DNA from: Aciduliprofundum sp. MAR08-339
GTDB taxonomy: Archaea > Thermoplasmatota > Thermoplasmata > Thermoplasmatales > Aciduliprofundaceae
Assembly: GCF_000327505.1 (NCBI RefSeq)
Contig: NC_019942.1
Span: 1,178,001 to 1,242,000 of the forward strand
Direction: 5' to 3'
Length of the DNA stretch: 64,000 nt
Shown: positions 45,701 through 53,787 of the stretch, piece by piece
Numbering within the stretch: the first letter of the stretch is position 1
Layout: the number at the start of each line of letters is the position of its first letter
Made by a program: the position numbers and the translations under genes
The notes under the pieces: generated by a model
Database searches by the model: none
The model's input: the letters and a program-made list of their open reading frames with translations, nothing else
Told to the model about the DNA's origin: nothing

Positions 45701-48700
45701 CAGGATCCCTCCAGATATTTTTCAATTGTCTCTATAATCTCAGGATGTTCATCTATCAGTTTAATTAAAATTTCTTTGAGCCTCTCTGCAGAATAGCTCT
45801 CTATTTGTTGTTTAATATTTTTCACCTTTTCTTCAGATATGGGATGCGAATGGAATTTATAGTGTTGAGAAGTGGTTATCCCATCGTCCCGCTTAGAGTA
45901 TTCCAATTCATCAATCTGTTTTTTAAGCTTCTCTCTATCCCAATCTTTAACTTTCTCTCTAACTTTATCTTCTGTCCAAGAAGCAACTTCTTCCTGCATA
46001 TTTCTTTTAATGTAGCCTATAACCTCTCCTATATCCTCAGATGAAATTTCAACTCCTTCAATACATTTCAACCACTTTTTAAACAACTCCCCCGGATTTT
46101 CTCGGTCTATTAAAATGTCAAGATCATACTTTACGTCCTCTATAGTATTTAGGTAATCCTTTATCTTTTCATACGTAAGATCTCTATCAATTGATTGAAC
46201 GAGTTCAAAAATAGTATCTATAGCTTTCTTAGTATTTTCATTTATATTCTCTGCGAATTTGAATACCCATATAGGAAATCCTTGTTTTTTAACCCATTCT
46301 CTTATTTTCCATCTTGCATCATTCAAACTTCTAACGTCTTTAAGTTTAAATAAATCTTTCAAAATCTCAATAAGTTCTTCTTCATCTTCTGTCCCAAAAC
46401 GAACCTCCAACTTCTCTCCATGCGTTCCTTTTTCCCAGTAATCAAACAAAGTCAATATTTTATCTCTCATTACCTCTTTTTGAATTGGTATTCCTGTTCC
46501 TTCCTCAAAAAGTTTACCAATATATTCTCTCATTAAAAAGCCAATTGCTGCCATATTAATCATATTGGGGTATAATCCATATGGTGGTTTGGTGAGGAAT
46601 CTTAGAGCATCTCCTAGATTAAATACTCCGCTATCTCTTTCTTTTTCAAAGACTTTTCGTATTTCTAAATACATCTTTTTTAGAGGGTGATTTTCAAAAA
46701 CATCATCTTTTATTTTTAGATTTATATCTACGATGTATTCCCCATTGTTGTCTTTAATGATCTCCCGTAAATATCTTTCCGGACCTTTAGATGTCTTTTC
46801 TTCTATATCCTTTCTGTTATTAGCGAATAAAAATATTTCAGCAGAAGTTTTAGATCGTTTGTATGTCCAAATGTTTCTGTTCTTTTGAGTCCCATCTATA
46901 TTTTCTAAACCATAGGAAAATATCTTTCTGGATAATTCTTCGTTTATCTTTCTGCTAAACTGACTCATTAATTCTTTACCGCTTTCATTCTGCAAGAACC
47001 ACTCAATATATCCAGATTTTACTTGATTCATCCAGTTATCAATAATCTTTCTTGCATATTCCTCGTTTATATTTCTCTCTTCTGGATAATTATGTTTGTC
47101 TGCAACTATTGCCCTTGCTTTGTATTCTATGAATCTATTAAATGTTTTGTCGTCTAAGGTTGCTTCAGATACAACAAAAATTATATTTCTGAGATCATCA
47201 TTAGAGATCTCCTTCAATATGTTTTTTATTTGTTGTAATTCTTGTTCACTTTTTCCTAAAAACAAACATAAGTGAATTGTATAATCTTTTTGGAAGGCTT
47301 TTTCTATTTTTCTTCTTATTAAATGTTCATTTAAACTAGCATCCATTATCATGAACTCGACAACTCTATTTACGGAAGCGCTAATAGTATCTTGTAGTTC
47401 TTTTTCTTGCTTCCTATTGAGTATTCTATCAATTGTATTATATTCACTTTTTATCTTATTCTTTTCGGTTTCAACTTCTCTTGAAGGTAACCCTGAACTT
47501 GTAATTAAGTATAAGTTATCTGGTGTTTTATTGATTATTTGCTTGTCATCAATGAATGATAGAATGCTGGTTAAATACTTCCGGTCAATAGCGCCAGCAA
47601 AAAGATTTATTATATTCTTCTCCGAAGGAACTACAAGAGAAGATTCTCCAACTTCTACAAATCTGTAAAGAAAGTTTAGAAGAAGTGCACCTTTAAACAC
47701 AGACAAATATTCATCACCTTTCTCCTCCAAAATGCTCTTATGAAGTTTAAATTTTTCCAACACAGAATAAACTTTTTCACTTCCCATCCTTTCAAATTCT
47801 TCATAGAAAAAGTCCCAAAGATAATCCACTGTTAAAAATATCCTTCCTTTCTCTCCTGGATTTTCCTTTATGAATTTCTTGAAACCACTTCTTTCATCAT
47901 ACAAAAAATTGAAAATGCTCCTTTCTGTAGAACCTATATTTCTTGCTATAAAAGTTGCTAAATATGCAGTATAAGGATGGATTGGGAAAAGACTCTCTAA
48001 GGATTTTTGAACTTGTGTTCCTTCACTTCCGGTAATTTCCTCTATTAAAGATTTGACTGAATCCATATATTTATCTTTAATCTCTGTAAATTTGTCCATA
48101 TCTTTTTTCTTAATAGCAGCGTTGATAATGTGGTAAGTGGTTATAGGCTCCATTGAATAATCCAATACTTTAAATCTTCCAAGAACTTTCTCTACATCAT
48201 CTCTTGAAATATTTGTCTGGTAGGGTTTTCTATGGGCGACAACAAACAAATAAACACCTTTATTGATAGATAGTTCTGCTATATTCTGCAATTCTGTCAA
48301 TAATAGACCAGATTTAGGCAGTTCCAAAATTCCAGTGAATTCATCCCAATAAATTACTAAATAATCCGCAATTTCTTTATTTTTTAGTTCATTTTGTACT
48401 TCTACCAACCAGTTTGCAATATTTTCAGTAGAGAAGTGAATACCCTTTTGTGAAAGTATGTTCTCTATTTTTCTTAATATGGTTATATCTCCCTGTTGAA
48501 GCTTAGAAATTATATCCTCTTTGGTCCCATAAATCTCTAACTCTGTTCCTTTAAAAATTTTTTCCCAATTTATCTCATCACTTTTTAATTTTTTAATCAT
48601 TTTATCAAAATCAGTTTTTGTATTGAGTTCAATACCTTCTTTCTTTAAGGCATTCTTTACTGCTTTTTCAAGTACCAATGCAAAGGTTCTATTATCAATA

Positions 48701-49062
48701 ATAGAGGATGTCCCTTTTAAAACAACTGGAAAAGCCCTCTTATTTTTACGGAAATTTTTTATTTTAAACTTTATTTGTTCTTCCAGATTTTCAATGAAAT
48801 CGTTTATCTCATCAAGATCATCAAAAAGAATGTGCTTTACTACAGCGGTTGCGTGGCTTTTTCCGGTGCCATAAGCTCCCTGAAGCCATATTGATTTTCT
48901 TTCTTCAGGTTTGCTACTTTCAAGCGAGTTTATTGTTTCTGATAGCACTTTATAAAATTTTTCGTTAGGGATAAATTGCTTCCAGTATGTTCCAATTTCA
49001 TTTTCTAAATCATAAACAGGTTGAAAGTAATCATTTAACCCTATAATTTCCTCATACCTCAT
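45700..49062 (-). CDS. brxC: BREX type 4 large ATPase BrxC/PglY
   Basis: The 1120-residue protein has a Walker A LQGAYGTGKSHA (residues 60-71) and a Walker B LVIYWDEF (about 235-242). Long helical, Lys/Glu-rich C-terminal parts are typical of BrxC/PglY, the largest ATPase of BREX, which is needed for both modification and defence in type 1. The start at 49062 overlaps the brxP stop by 4 bases. The coding sequence is distinctly AT-rich. Confidence 0.87.
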   Translation of the reverse strand: MRYEEIIGLNDYFQPVYDLENEIGTYWKQFIPNEKFYKVLSETINSLESSKPEERKSIWLQGAYGTGKSHATAVVKHILFDDLDEINDFIENLEEQIKFKIKNFRKNKRAFPVVLKGTSSIIDNRTFALVLEKAVKNALKKEGIELNTKTDFDKMIKKLKSDEINWEKIFKGTELEIYGTKEDIISKLQQGDITILRKIENILSQKGIHFSTENIANWLVEVQNELKNKEIADYLVIYWDEFTGILELPKSGLLLTELQNIAELSINKGVYLFVVAHRKPYQTNISRDDVEKVLGRFKVLDYSMEPITTYHIINAAIKKKDMDKFTEIKDKYMDSVKSLIEEITGSEGTQVQKSLESLFPIHPYTAYLATFIARNIGSTERSIFNFLYDERSGFKKFIKENPGEKGRIFLTVDYLWDFFYEEFERMGSEKVYSVLEKFKLHKSILEEKGDEYLSVFKGALLLNFLYRFVEVGESSLVVPSEKNIINLFAGAIDRKYLTSILSFIDDKQIINKTPDNLYLITSSGLPSREVETEKNKIKSEYNTIDRILNRKQEKELQDTISASVNRVVEFMIMDASLNEHLIRRKIEKAFQKDYTIHLCLFLGKSEQELQQIKNILKEISNDDLRNIIFVVSEATLDDKTFNRFIEYKARAIVADKHNYPEERNINEEYARKIIDNWMNQVKSGYIEWFLQNESGKELMSQFSRKINEELSRKIFSYGLENIDGTQKNRNIWTYKRSKTSAEIFLFANNRKDIEEKTSKGPERYLREIIKDNNGEYIVDINLKIKDDVFENHPLKKMYLEIRKVFEKERDSGVFNLGDALRFLTKPPYGLYPNMINMAAIGFLMREYIGKLFEEGTGIPIQKEVMRDKILTLFDYWEKGTHGEKLEVRFGTEDEEELIEILKDLFKLKDVRSLNDARWKIREWVKKQGFPIWVFKFAENINENTKKAIDTIFELVQSIDRDLTYEKIKDYLNTIEDVKYDLDILIDRENPGELFKKWLKCIEGVEISSEDIGEVIGYIKRNMQEEVASWTEDKVREKVKDWDREKLKKQIDELEYSKRDDGITTSQHYKFHSHPISEEKVKNIKQQIESYSAERLKEILIKLIDEHPEIIETIEKYLEGS

Positions 49063-51434
49063 TTTAATCTCACCTCCGCAATTTTTACTATATCCAAAGA
49101 TGTAAGGTCTTCTCTTAGGTAAATGTTATCCAAGTCAGCTACTAAGTCAACTCTTAAAATCTCTTCTTTATCTTCTTGAAGTCCTCTTAAAATTCTTTCT
49201 AATTTGTCTTTTGAAATTCCAAATAATTTATATGGTCCGCCTTTGAATTCTTTCGTATATAATTCAGATACTGTAAAATCTCTCCTTCCAATATGTTCTG
49301 CTGCTTTATAAAGGCTGTACGCAACTGCCAATGGATGAACATCATCTGTGCCAATTTTTTTAATAGATTTTACAACTCTCCCCTTTTTATCTAAGAGGCC
49401 AATTTTTAGTTCCAATCCCAAGGGAGAATTGTCAAACATATTAACCATAGCATCTATTGGATTACTTAGTGTACCTCTGCTTAGGTTGGGATAAGCCAAA
49501 CTAATTTTTTCTTTCAAATCTTTTTTAGTAATTATTGATCCCCAACTAATTTGTTCATTATACCATCTAATTACTTGGGAGTTGTAATACATATTGTTCC
49601 AAATTATTTCCCATACAAACAAACTATCTTTAGTATATATTTTTCTCAGATACTTGCTTAGGGGTGTGGTTCTTTTGCTTTTAGGATATATTAACTCTGC
49701 ATCAATAAGCCAATGAAGCACTGCGGGTATTTGTTTGGGACCTAAGTTATTTTCTTCTAACCATTCTTCCCCAAAATTAAAAAATGCATTTAACCACTCT
49801 TCTCTAAGACCAAAGGTAGAATATTTATCTATTCCCCCTGTTCTTTTTTTCATAGACACACCTCCAATATTTTCATGTACAGATTTGGCCACCAAGCATC
49901 CTTTTTCAACAAAATTAATACAGTTTCCACAATGAGTACATAAACCACTATTTATTTTAACTTTTGGTATCACATTCAAAGCACCTGTGGGGCATTCTAT
50001 TTCACAAGCGCCACAATGGATGCAAAAGGCAGTTTTATATGAGACTTTCTTAACCTTACTAATTAAATCAATATTTGATCCCACATCATAAAAAGTTATT
50101 GATGTTTTATTCTTTTTTATATTTAATTCAAAGGGAATCACGGAATTTTTAATCTTCAATTCTCCATAAATATTTCCTGCTGGACCCTTCTTGTACATTA
50201 CTTCTCCTATAGTTTTACTCCACTCCAAAAAATCTTCCTTTGGATTCAACATAATGGATTTAATAGAACTATGATCGGTAATAAATCTTACATCTGAGTC
50301 TTTGTTGAGTCCCCTCCCTCCAGATCTCTTTTTCCACTCACCATTAGAAATATACCTGTTTATTTGTCCTTCTTCTTTTAACCCCATGGATTCAGCATAT
50401 TTCTTTAATAAACTAAAATATCCCCCGATATCTTCTTCCAACTTACCCAAGACAAATTCCGTCCATTCAGATGAAAAGGGACATACTGAACATCCTACTC
50501 TGGATAAACCCGTTCGATATCCTCGATTCAATAAAAGATTTCTGAAAAAAAGATATAGGAATATCTCTGATGTATTCCAATAGAGTACGGGCCTTGCATT
50601 TACTGTCATAAGGTGTTTGACATTTTTTGCTATCCTGCTATAGTGTGATCTTTTCTCACTCTCTTCGGTTCTCACCCCTTCAAAAACTATGATTTTGAAT
50701 TTATCATTTTTAGTATTTATAAACTCATCTTTTATAAGTTTGTGGAACGGTGCCGTCTTGATTACTGTGCAACACCACCTGTGAATTCTGCTTGGTGGAC
50801 CAAAATCACTCCAAAACTCTATCGCTGGTTTAGGTGGTTTTGCAGTATAAAATTTCAATCCAGGATATCGTTTTTCGTATTCTTTTTTAGTTTTTTCTAC
50901 ATTCTCATAGGTATATGAAATTTCCATAGTAGTATCTGAAAATATAACTACTAAATCATCTGGAGGTATAATTCTTGTTACAAGGTCTAACACCACCTGT
51001 GAATCTTTTCCTCCACTATAAGCTACAGCAAATAAGAATCTTTTCCTTTTATAGACTTTATATGTATGCTCTATAAAATCCAAAGCTTCATTCTCTAGAA
51101 CAAATAAAGATTCTTTATTTTTTTCAATCACCTTAGTAACATCTATTGGTTCCAACTTGAAATTTTGTCCTTTTTCGGTGAGTACTATTTCAGGAGGTTC
51201 AAATATGTTGCCTCCTTTAGCCTCGGCTACAAGCACTCCTTTATAGTAATATCTTCTTCCAATCGCCCAGAGCAGAGGCTCTTGAACTTTAGGATAGTCC
51301 CAAAATTTATTAAAACCTAATAGATCCAACTCTTCAAAGAATACTGGACGAGGGGGAGTTATTGTCTGATCTCTCCTATTACTGTTTGTTAATATGATTC
51401 CATTATTAGTTGAATCCCATATTACCTTATACAT
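49059..51434 (-). CDS. brxP: BREX type 4 PAPS-reductase-like protein BrxP with Fe-S clusters
   Basis: The 791-residue protein has a PP-loop ATP-pyrophosphatase motif SGGKDS (residues 140-145) of the PAPS-reductase/DndC family, cysteines in RWCCTVIKTAP and VGCSVCPFSS that could hold a cluster as in DndC, and a ferredoxin-like pair (CIHCGACEIECPTG and CTHCGNCINF). It takes the place of the methyltransferase of other BREX types and may act on DNA sulfur chemistry; that is inference. A GAGGTG element (complement of 51443-51448) lies 8 bases before the ATG. Confidence 0.87.
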   Translation of the reverse strand: MYKVIWDSTNNGIILTNSNRRDQTITPPRPVFFEELDLLGFNKFWDYPKVQEPLLWAIGRRYYYKGVLVAEAKGGNIFEPPEIVLTEKGQNFKLEPIDVTKVIEKNKESLFVLENEALDFIEHTYKVYKRKRFLFAVAYSGGKDSQVVLDLVTRIIPPDDLVVIFSDTTMEISYTYENVEKTKKEYEKRYPGLKFYTAKPPKPAIEFWSDFGPPSRIHRWCCTVIKTAPFHKLIKDEFINTKNDKFKIIVFEGVRTEESEKRSHYSRIAKNVKHLMTVNARPVLYWNTSEIFLYLFFRNLLLNRGYRTGLSRVGCSVCPFSSEWTEFVLGKLEEDIGGYFSLLKKYAESMGLKEEGQINRYISNGEWKKRSGGRGLNKDSDVRFITDHSSIKSIMLNPKEDFLEWSKTIGEVMYKKGPAGNIYGELKIKNSVIPFELNIKKNKTSITFYDVGSNIDLISKVKKVSYKTAFCIHCGACEIECPTGALNVIPKVKINSGLCTHCGNCINFVEKGCLVAKSVHENIGGVSMKKRTGGIDKYSTFGLREEWLNAFFNFGEEWLEENNLGPKQIPAVLHWLIDAELIYPKSKRTTPLSKYLRKIYTKDSLFVWEIIWNNMYYNSQVIRWYNEQISWGSIITKKDLKEKISLAYPNLSRGTLSNPIDAMVNMFDNSPLGLELKIGLLDKKGRVVKSIKKIGTDDVHPLAVAYSLYKAAEHIGRRDFTVSELYTKEFKGGPYKLFGISKDKLERILRGLQEDKEEILRVDLVADLDNIYLREDLTSLDIVKIAEVRLK

Positions 51435-51472
51435 TTATTCTGCACCTCAAGTAATTTTTGATCCGAGTGAGA

Positions 51473-51555
51473 GTTTGTCGCCTAACGTTCTGCGGCTAAG
51501 CGAAGTTGCACGATAGGGCAATTTGGGAGGACGTTTAGCCACGGAAACTCCAAAT
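51473..51555. repeat. Right flanking palindrome of the BREX island, attC-like
   Basis: It begins GTTTGTCGCCTAACG, containing GCCTAAC, which fits the attC form RYYYAAC. The arms TTCTGCGGCTAA (51489-51500) and TTAGCCACGGAA (51535-51546) pair in 11 of 12 positions, with one G-T and one mismatch. An inner TTGC/GCAA pair lies between. It is related to the element at 41791-41883 and lies just upstream of brxP. Confidence 0.6.
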
Positions 51556-51679
51556 ATACGAAATTCATAGAACCTCACCACACCAGAGTTATTCAGAAGT
51601 TTTATCGCACTACAACGCATTAATGAAGATATTAACCTATAAGATAAAAACCTTGCTCCGAAGAATCCATTAATGATAT

Positions 51680-52030
51680 TCACACTTCGAACTCGACCTC
51701 ATCCCTGGAAATTTCCCTTATTTCCCTGCTATCTATTACCTCAAAATATCTTACCGGCTTGTTTAACGACTCTGCAAGTTCTATTTCTCTCTGCACTCCA
51801 TCGCTTATGGGTCCAAATACCCAGAGCTCATCACACCTCTTCACAAGATTGTTGTTGGCGTTTCTCACCATGTCCCTATCCACGGTATCAAGCAGGAAAT
51901 AATCAAAGAGCATGAAGGGATTTAAAGGCACGCAGTTGTGCTCAAGCACAAACCTAGAAATGTGTTGCCTGAAATAAAATGTGTGCTTTGACATGGCCGT
52001 GAATACAAGTTTCATATCCTCTGTTTCCAT
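51680..52030 (-). CDS. Small nucleoside-2-deoxyribosyltransferase-like protein
   Basis: The 116-residue product has a short beta strand (MKLVFTAMS), a helix, FDYFLLDT, a second strand DELWVFGPISDGVQREIELA, and VRYFEVID, which fits the flavodoxin-like fold of the NDT-like/DUF7768 group. The Asp and Glu in DELWVF and the GV.REIE helix are the expected substrate side. A TATA-like TATTTAAAA lies about 24 bases before the ATG at 52030 (leaderless). The role is unknown. Confidence 0.55.
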   Translation of the reverse strand: METEDMKLVFTAMSKHTFYFRQHISRFVLEHNCVPLNPFMLFDYFLLDTVDRDMVRNANNNLVKRCDELWVFGPISDGVQREIELAESLNKPVRYFEVIDSREIREISRDEVEFEV

Positions 52031-52163
52031 ATTACTGGTAGTCTTTGGAATTTTAAATAGTTATTTCCCTCCACTATAATTTTTCGGAAACTTTGTTTAT
52101 CAAATAAATATATAAAGTAATAATAAAACTCCGCACTCCTAGAAAAACCTGAAAAATACTGAA

Positions 52164-52202
52164 TTTTTGATCAATTTACAGCTGATCGAAAATTATATAA
52201 AT
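52164..52202 (+). promoter_or_regulatory. Inverted repeat directly upstream of a TATA box
   Basis: TTTTTGATCA (52164-52173) and TGATCGAAAA (52183-52192) are inverted repeats with one mismatch. TTATATAAAT (52193-52202) follows at once and is a strong TATA box; a start of transcription near 52225 would then precede the GGAAGGAG at 52226-52233. The repeat could bind an activator or repressor of the zinc-ribbon gene. Confidence 0.55.
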
Positions 52203-52242
52203 CTAGGCTTTCACTTATCCATTTCGGAAGGAGATGATCAAA

Positions 52243-52686
52243 ATGCTGTTTGTAGAATGCCCGTACTGTCATAGAGATATGTGTTTCAATTGGGATGACA
52301 TAGAGGAATACTGTCAGGATGGTACCCTCGCCACGTATATATTCACCGAGAAGGAAGTAACATTGATATGCCCCCATTGCGGAGGGGAGATCAGGTTCAT
52401 AGGCAAAGGAAGGGATGTTCTACTGGATAAGGAGGCGGAAGCCATTGCCCTAGAAAGGTTTATGAGGTTTGAAATACGGGGAGCTTACGCCTTACAGGTT
52501 GAGAATAGAGATGGAGAGATCACAGCATTCCCTACAGAGGATATGGTGGCCATAAGCTTTGTGTATGGGGAATTTGGTAACTTGGATGATTTGCCTGCTG
52601 AGTGGTTAGACGAAGTACAAAAAAATGGAGCAAACATCATAGTTATTAATCACGGGGACAGAAATCTTACATTATACTATATGTAA
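52243..52686 (+). CDS. Zinc-ribbon protein of unknown function
   Basis: The 147-residue protein has CPYC near its start (residues 6-9) and CPHC (about residues 45-48), which would form one zinc ribbon. The rest (LDKEAEAIALERFMRFEIR and VAISFVYGEFGNLDDL) is acidic and unfamiliar. An upstream in-frame ATG at 52234 abuts the Shine-Dalgarno, so the ATG at 52243 is preferred. It lies alone next to repetitive DNA. Confidence 0.6.
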   Translation: MLFVECPYCHRDMCFNWDDIEEYCQDGTLATYIFTEKEVTLICPHCGGEIRFIGKGRDVLLDKEAEAIALERFMRFEIRGAYALQVENRDGEITAFPTEDMVAISFVYGEFGNLDDLPAEWLDEVQKNGANIIVINHGDRNLTLYYM

Positions 52687-52884
52687 AAGTTATTTAGAGA
52701 TACTTAATGTTTGAAGTTTGGAAGTTTAGAAAAAGTTGAGAAAATTTGAAATGACCCGGAAATTTTTCACGCTACTTCTTGGGTAGTGTCATCATGAGAA
52801 AACGGGGGTTTTCTCATGTATATATACATGAGAATGCACGTGTTTTTCCTATAGGAAATCATGGAAATATGGGAGTAATATGTG

Positions 52885-53039
52885 GTTTAGACCTAAACTT
52901 TTTCTAAACTTTTCTAAACCATCTCAAAAACCTGTAAAATACTACTTCCAACCAATTTCTAAACTTTTTCTAAACCTTTCTAAACTTTCCTAAACTTTTC
53001 TAAACCGCTCTAAACTTTCGTGTAATACTACTTCCAACC
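52885..53039. repeat. Phased CTAAAC repeat array
   Basis: CTAAAC occurs at 52893, 52904, 52914, 52959, 52970, 52980, 52990, 53000 and 53010. The last six are spaced 11, 10, 10, 10 and 10 bases, about one helical turn each. The two groups are related by a 66-base shift, and TACTACTTCCAACC recurs at 52940-52953 and 53026-53039. This pattern is expected of protein-binding iterons or intrinsically curved DNA. No replication initiator gene is nearby. Confidence 0.75.
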
Positions 53040-53261
53040 GCTCTCAACCCGCTGATTTTTGAGGGAATTTTTATATATTATCCAGCCACGATAAAATTCC
53101 ATGTTTCTCTGAGTTTTACCCATGTTTTGGAAAAAACTGGAAATAAAAACAATGCATTGAAAAATAAGTAAAATACACAAAATATTTTAACTTCAAAGCA
53201 ATTTCAAATTCTCGGTTATTTCATAACTCAGAATTCGAGAAATACAGAAAAAATAAGGCAT

Positions 53262-53301
53262 TTTTGGAAAATCTTCCAAAACCTTTTCCAATTTTGGAAA
53301 A
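53262..53301. repeat. Two adjacent inverted repeats
   Basis: TTTTGGAA-AATC-TTCCAAAA (53262-53281) and TTTTCCAA-TT-TTGGAAAA (53284-53301) have 8-base arms and stand 2 bases apart. They contain the same 8-base word in opposite order, so alternative pairing across both is possible. They lie 25 bases after the stop of the broken permease gene and may terminate transcription or bind a regulator. Confidence 0.7.
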
Positions 53302-53325
53302 ATTTAAAAATAAAAAAGAAAAAGT

Positions 53326-53484
53326 TTAATTTTCAGCATACTCTCCCAGAATATAGTATTTAAAGTCCTTCTCTGGAGTCTTCCTGAGGGTAGAATACAT
53401 TATTATATAGAAAATCAAACCCATCACTAGGAATATTATGAATATAGCACATTCATATGGCCATACTAAGTATCCCGGAGACAT
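53326..53484 (-). pseudogene. C-terminal remnant of an APC-type permease
   Basis: The minus frame ending at 53326 encodes about 52 residues from an ATG at 53484 (MSPGYLVWPYECAIFII and a Lys-rich tail KYYILGEY). One hydrophobic helix and the tail look like the C-terminus of amino-acid/polyamine permeases. Everything upstream is replaced by the truncated gene on the other strand. A genuine small membrane protein is possible but less likely. Confidence 0.45.
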
Positions 53485-53674
53485 GGGTAACAATAGTGCC
53501 AAGAGGAAAATTATAGGTGTAATTACTGCAGTGATAATAGTGGTTGCAGCCATCGCAGGTGTTTGGATGATAGCACAGCCCAGCAAAGAGAAACCCGGTC
53601 AGCCGGGTGGAGGTGAAGGTGGTGGAGGTCCTCCAGTAACACCTGAGGCGCTATATGTTGCAGGTACCTGGTAG
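53483..53674 (+). pseudogene. N-terminal remnant of an exported (binding-protein-like) gene
   Basis: The frame from the ATG at 53483 encodes 63 residues: a basic start, a membrane anchor (IIGVITAVIIVVAAIAGVWMI) and a Gly/Pro-rich linker (GGGEGGGGPP), as at the start of archaeal solute-binding proteins. It then runs into the decayed carboxyltransferase fragment at about 53661 and stops at 53674. The mature domain is missing. Confidence 0.5.
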
Positions 53675-53773
53675 CTCAGAACCTTTGTATCTGCAATGCG
53701 CATCTCCATTCTTGTATATTTTCCAAGCTTTTACTCAACCTTTCTGAAGTATTGTGAAATTTTTTCCAGCTGG
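53661..53773 (-). pseudogene. Decayed internal fragment of a pyruvate/oxaloacetate carboxyltransferase gene
   Basis: Translated on the minus strand, about 36 residues align with the carboxyltransferase at 20956-22383 (around residue 290): LEKISQYFRKVE, a stop codon, then KYTRMEMRIADTKVL. I count 28 of 36 identical positions. The in-frame TAA (plus-strand TTA at 53731-53733) and the truncation on both sides show that it is not functional. It differs enough from the 21-kb copy to be an old paralogue rather than a recent duplication. Confidence 0.8.
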
Positions 53774-53787
53774 GCAATCACCTTGAT

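Larger units (their letters stand above)
52687..53325. other. Gene-free repetitive region
   Basis: In 639 bases I find no coding frame. It holds an 87-base duplicated block with CTAAAC arrays (52885-53039) and inverted repeats (53262-53301); the rest is AT-rich. A palindrome GTTTAG-AC-CTAAAC lies at 52885-52898. Confidence 0.6.

Noticed and set aside
41892-51434. A Dnd/Ssp phosphorothioate locus
   Set aside because: Only a DndC-like protein is present; PglZ and BrxC/BrxL partners define BREX instead.
51447-51683. Open frame of 78 codons on the minus strand at the right BREX edge
   Set aside because: It runs through the palindromic element, has no start signal, and its product shows no recognisable pattern.
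52885-53039. CRISPR array
   Set aside because: The CTAAAC repeats are too short and spaced by 10-11 bases without spacers of 30-40 bases; no cas genes are present.
52885-53301. Replication origin
   Set aside because: Repeats and AT-rich DNA are present, but no Cdc6/Orc gene or ORB-type box was seen in the window.
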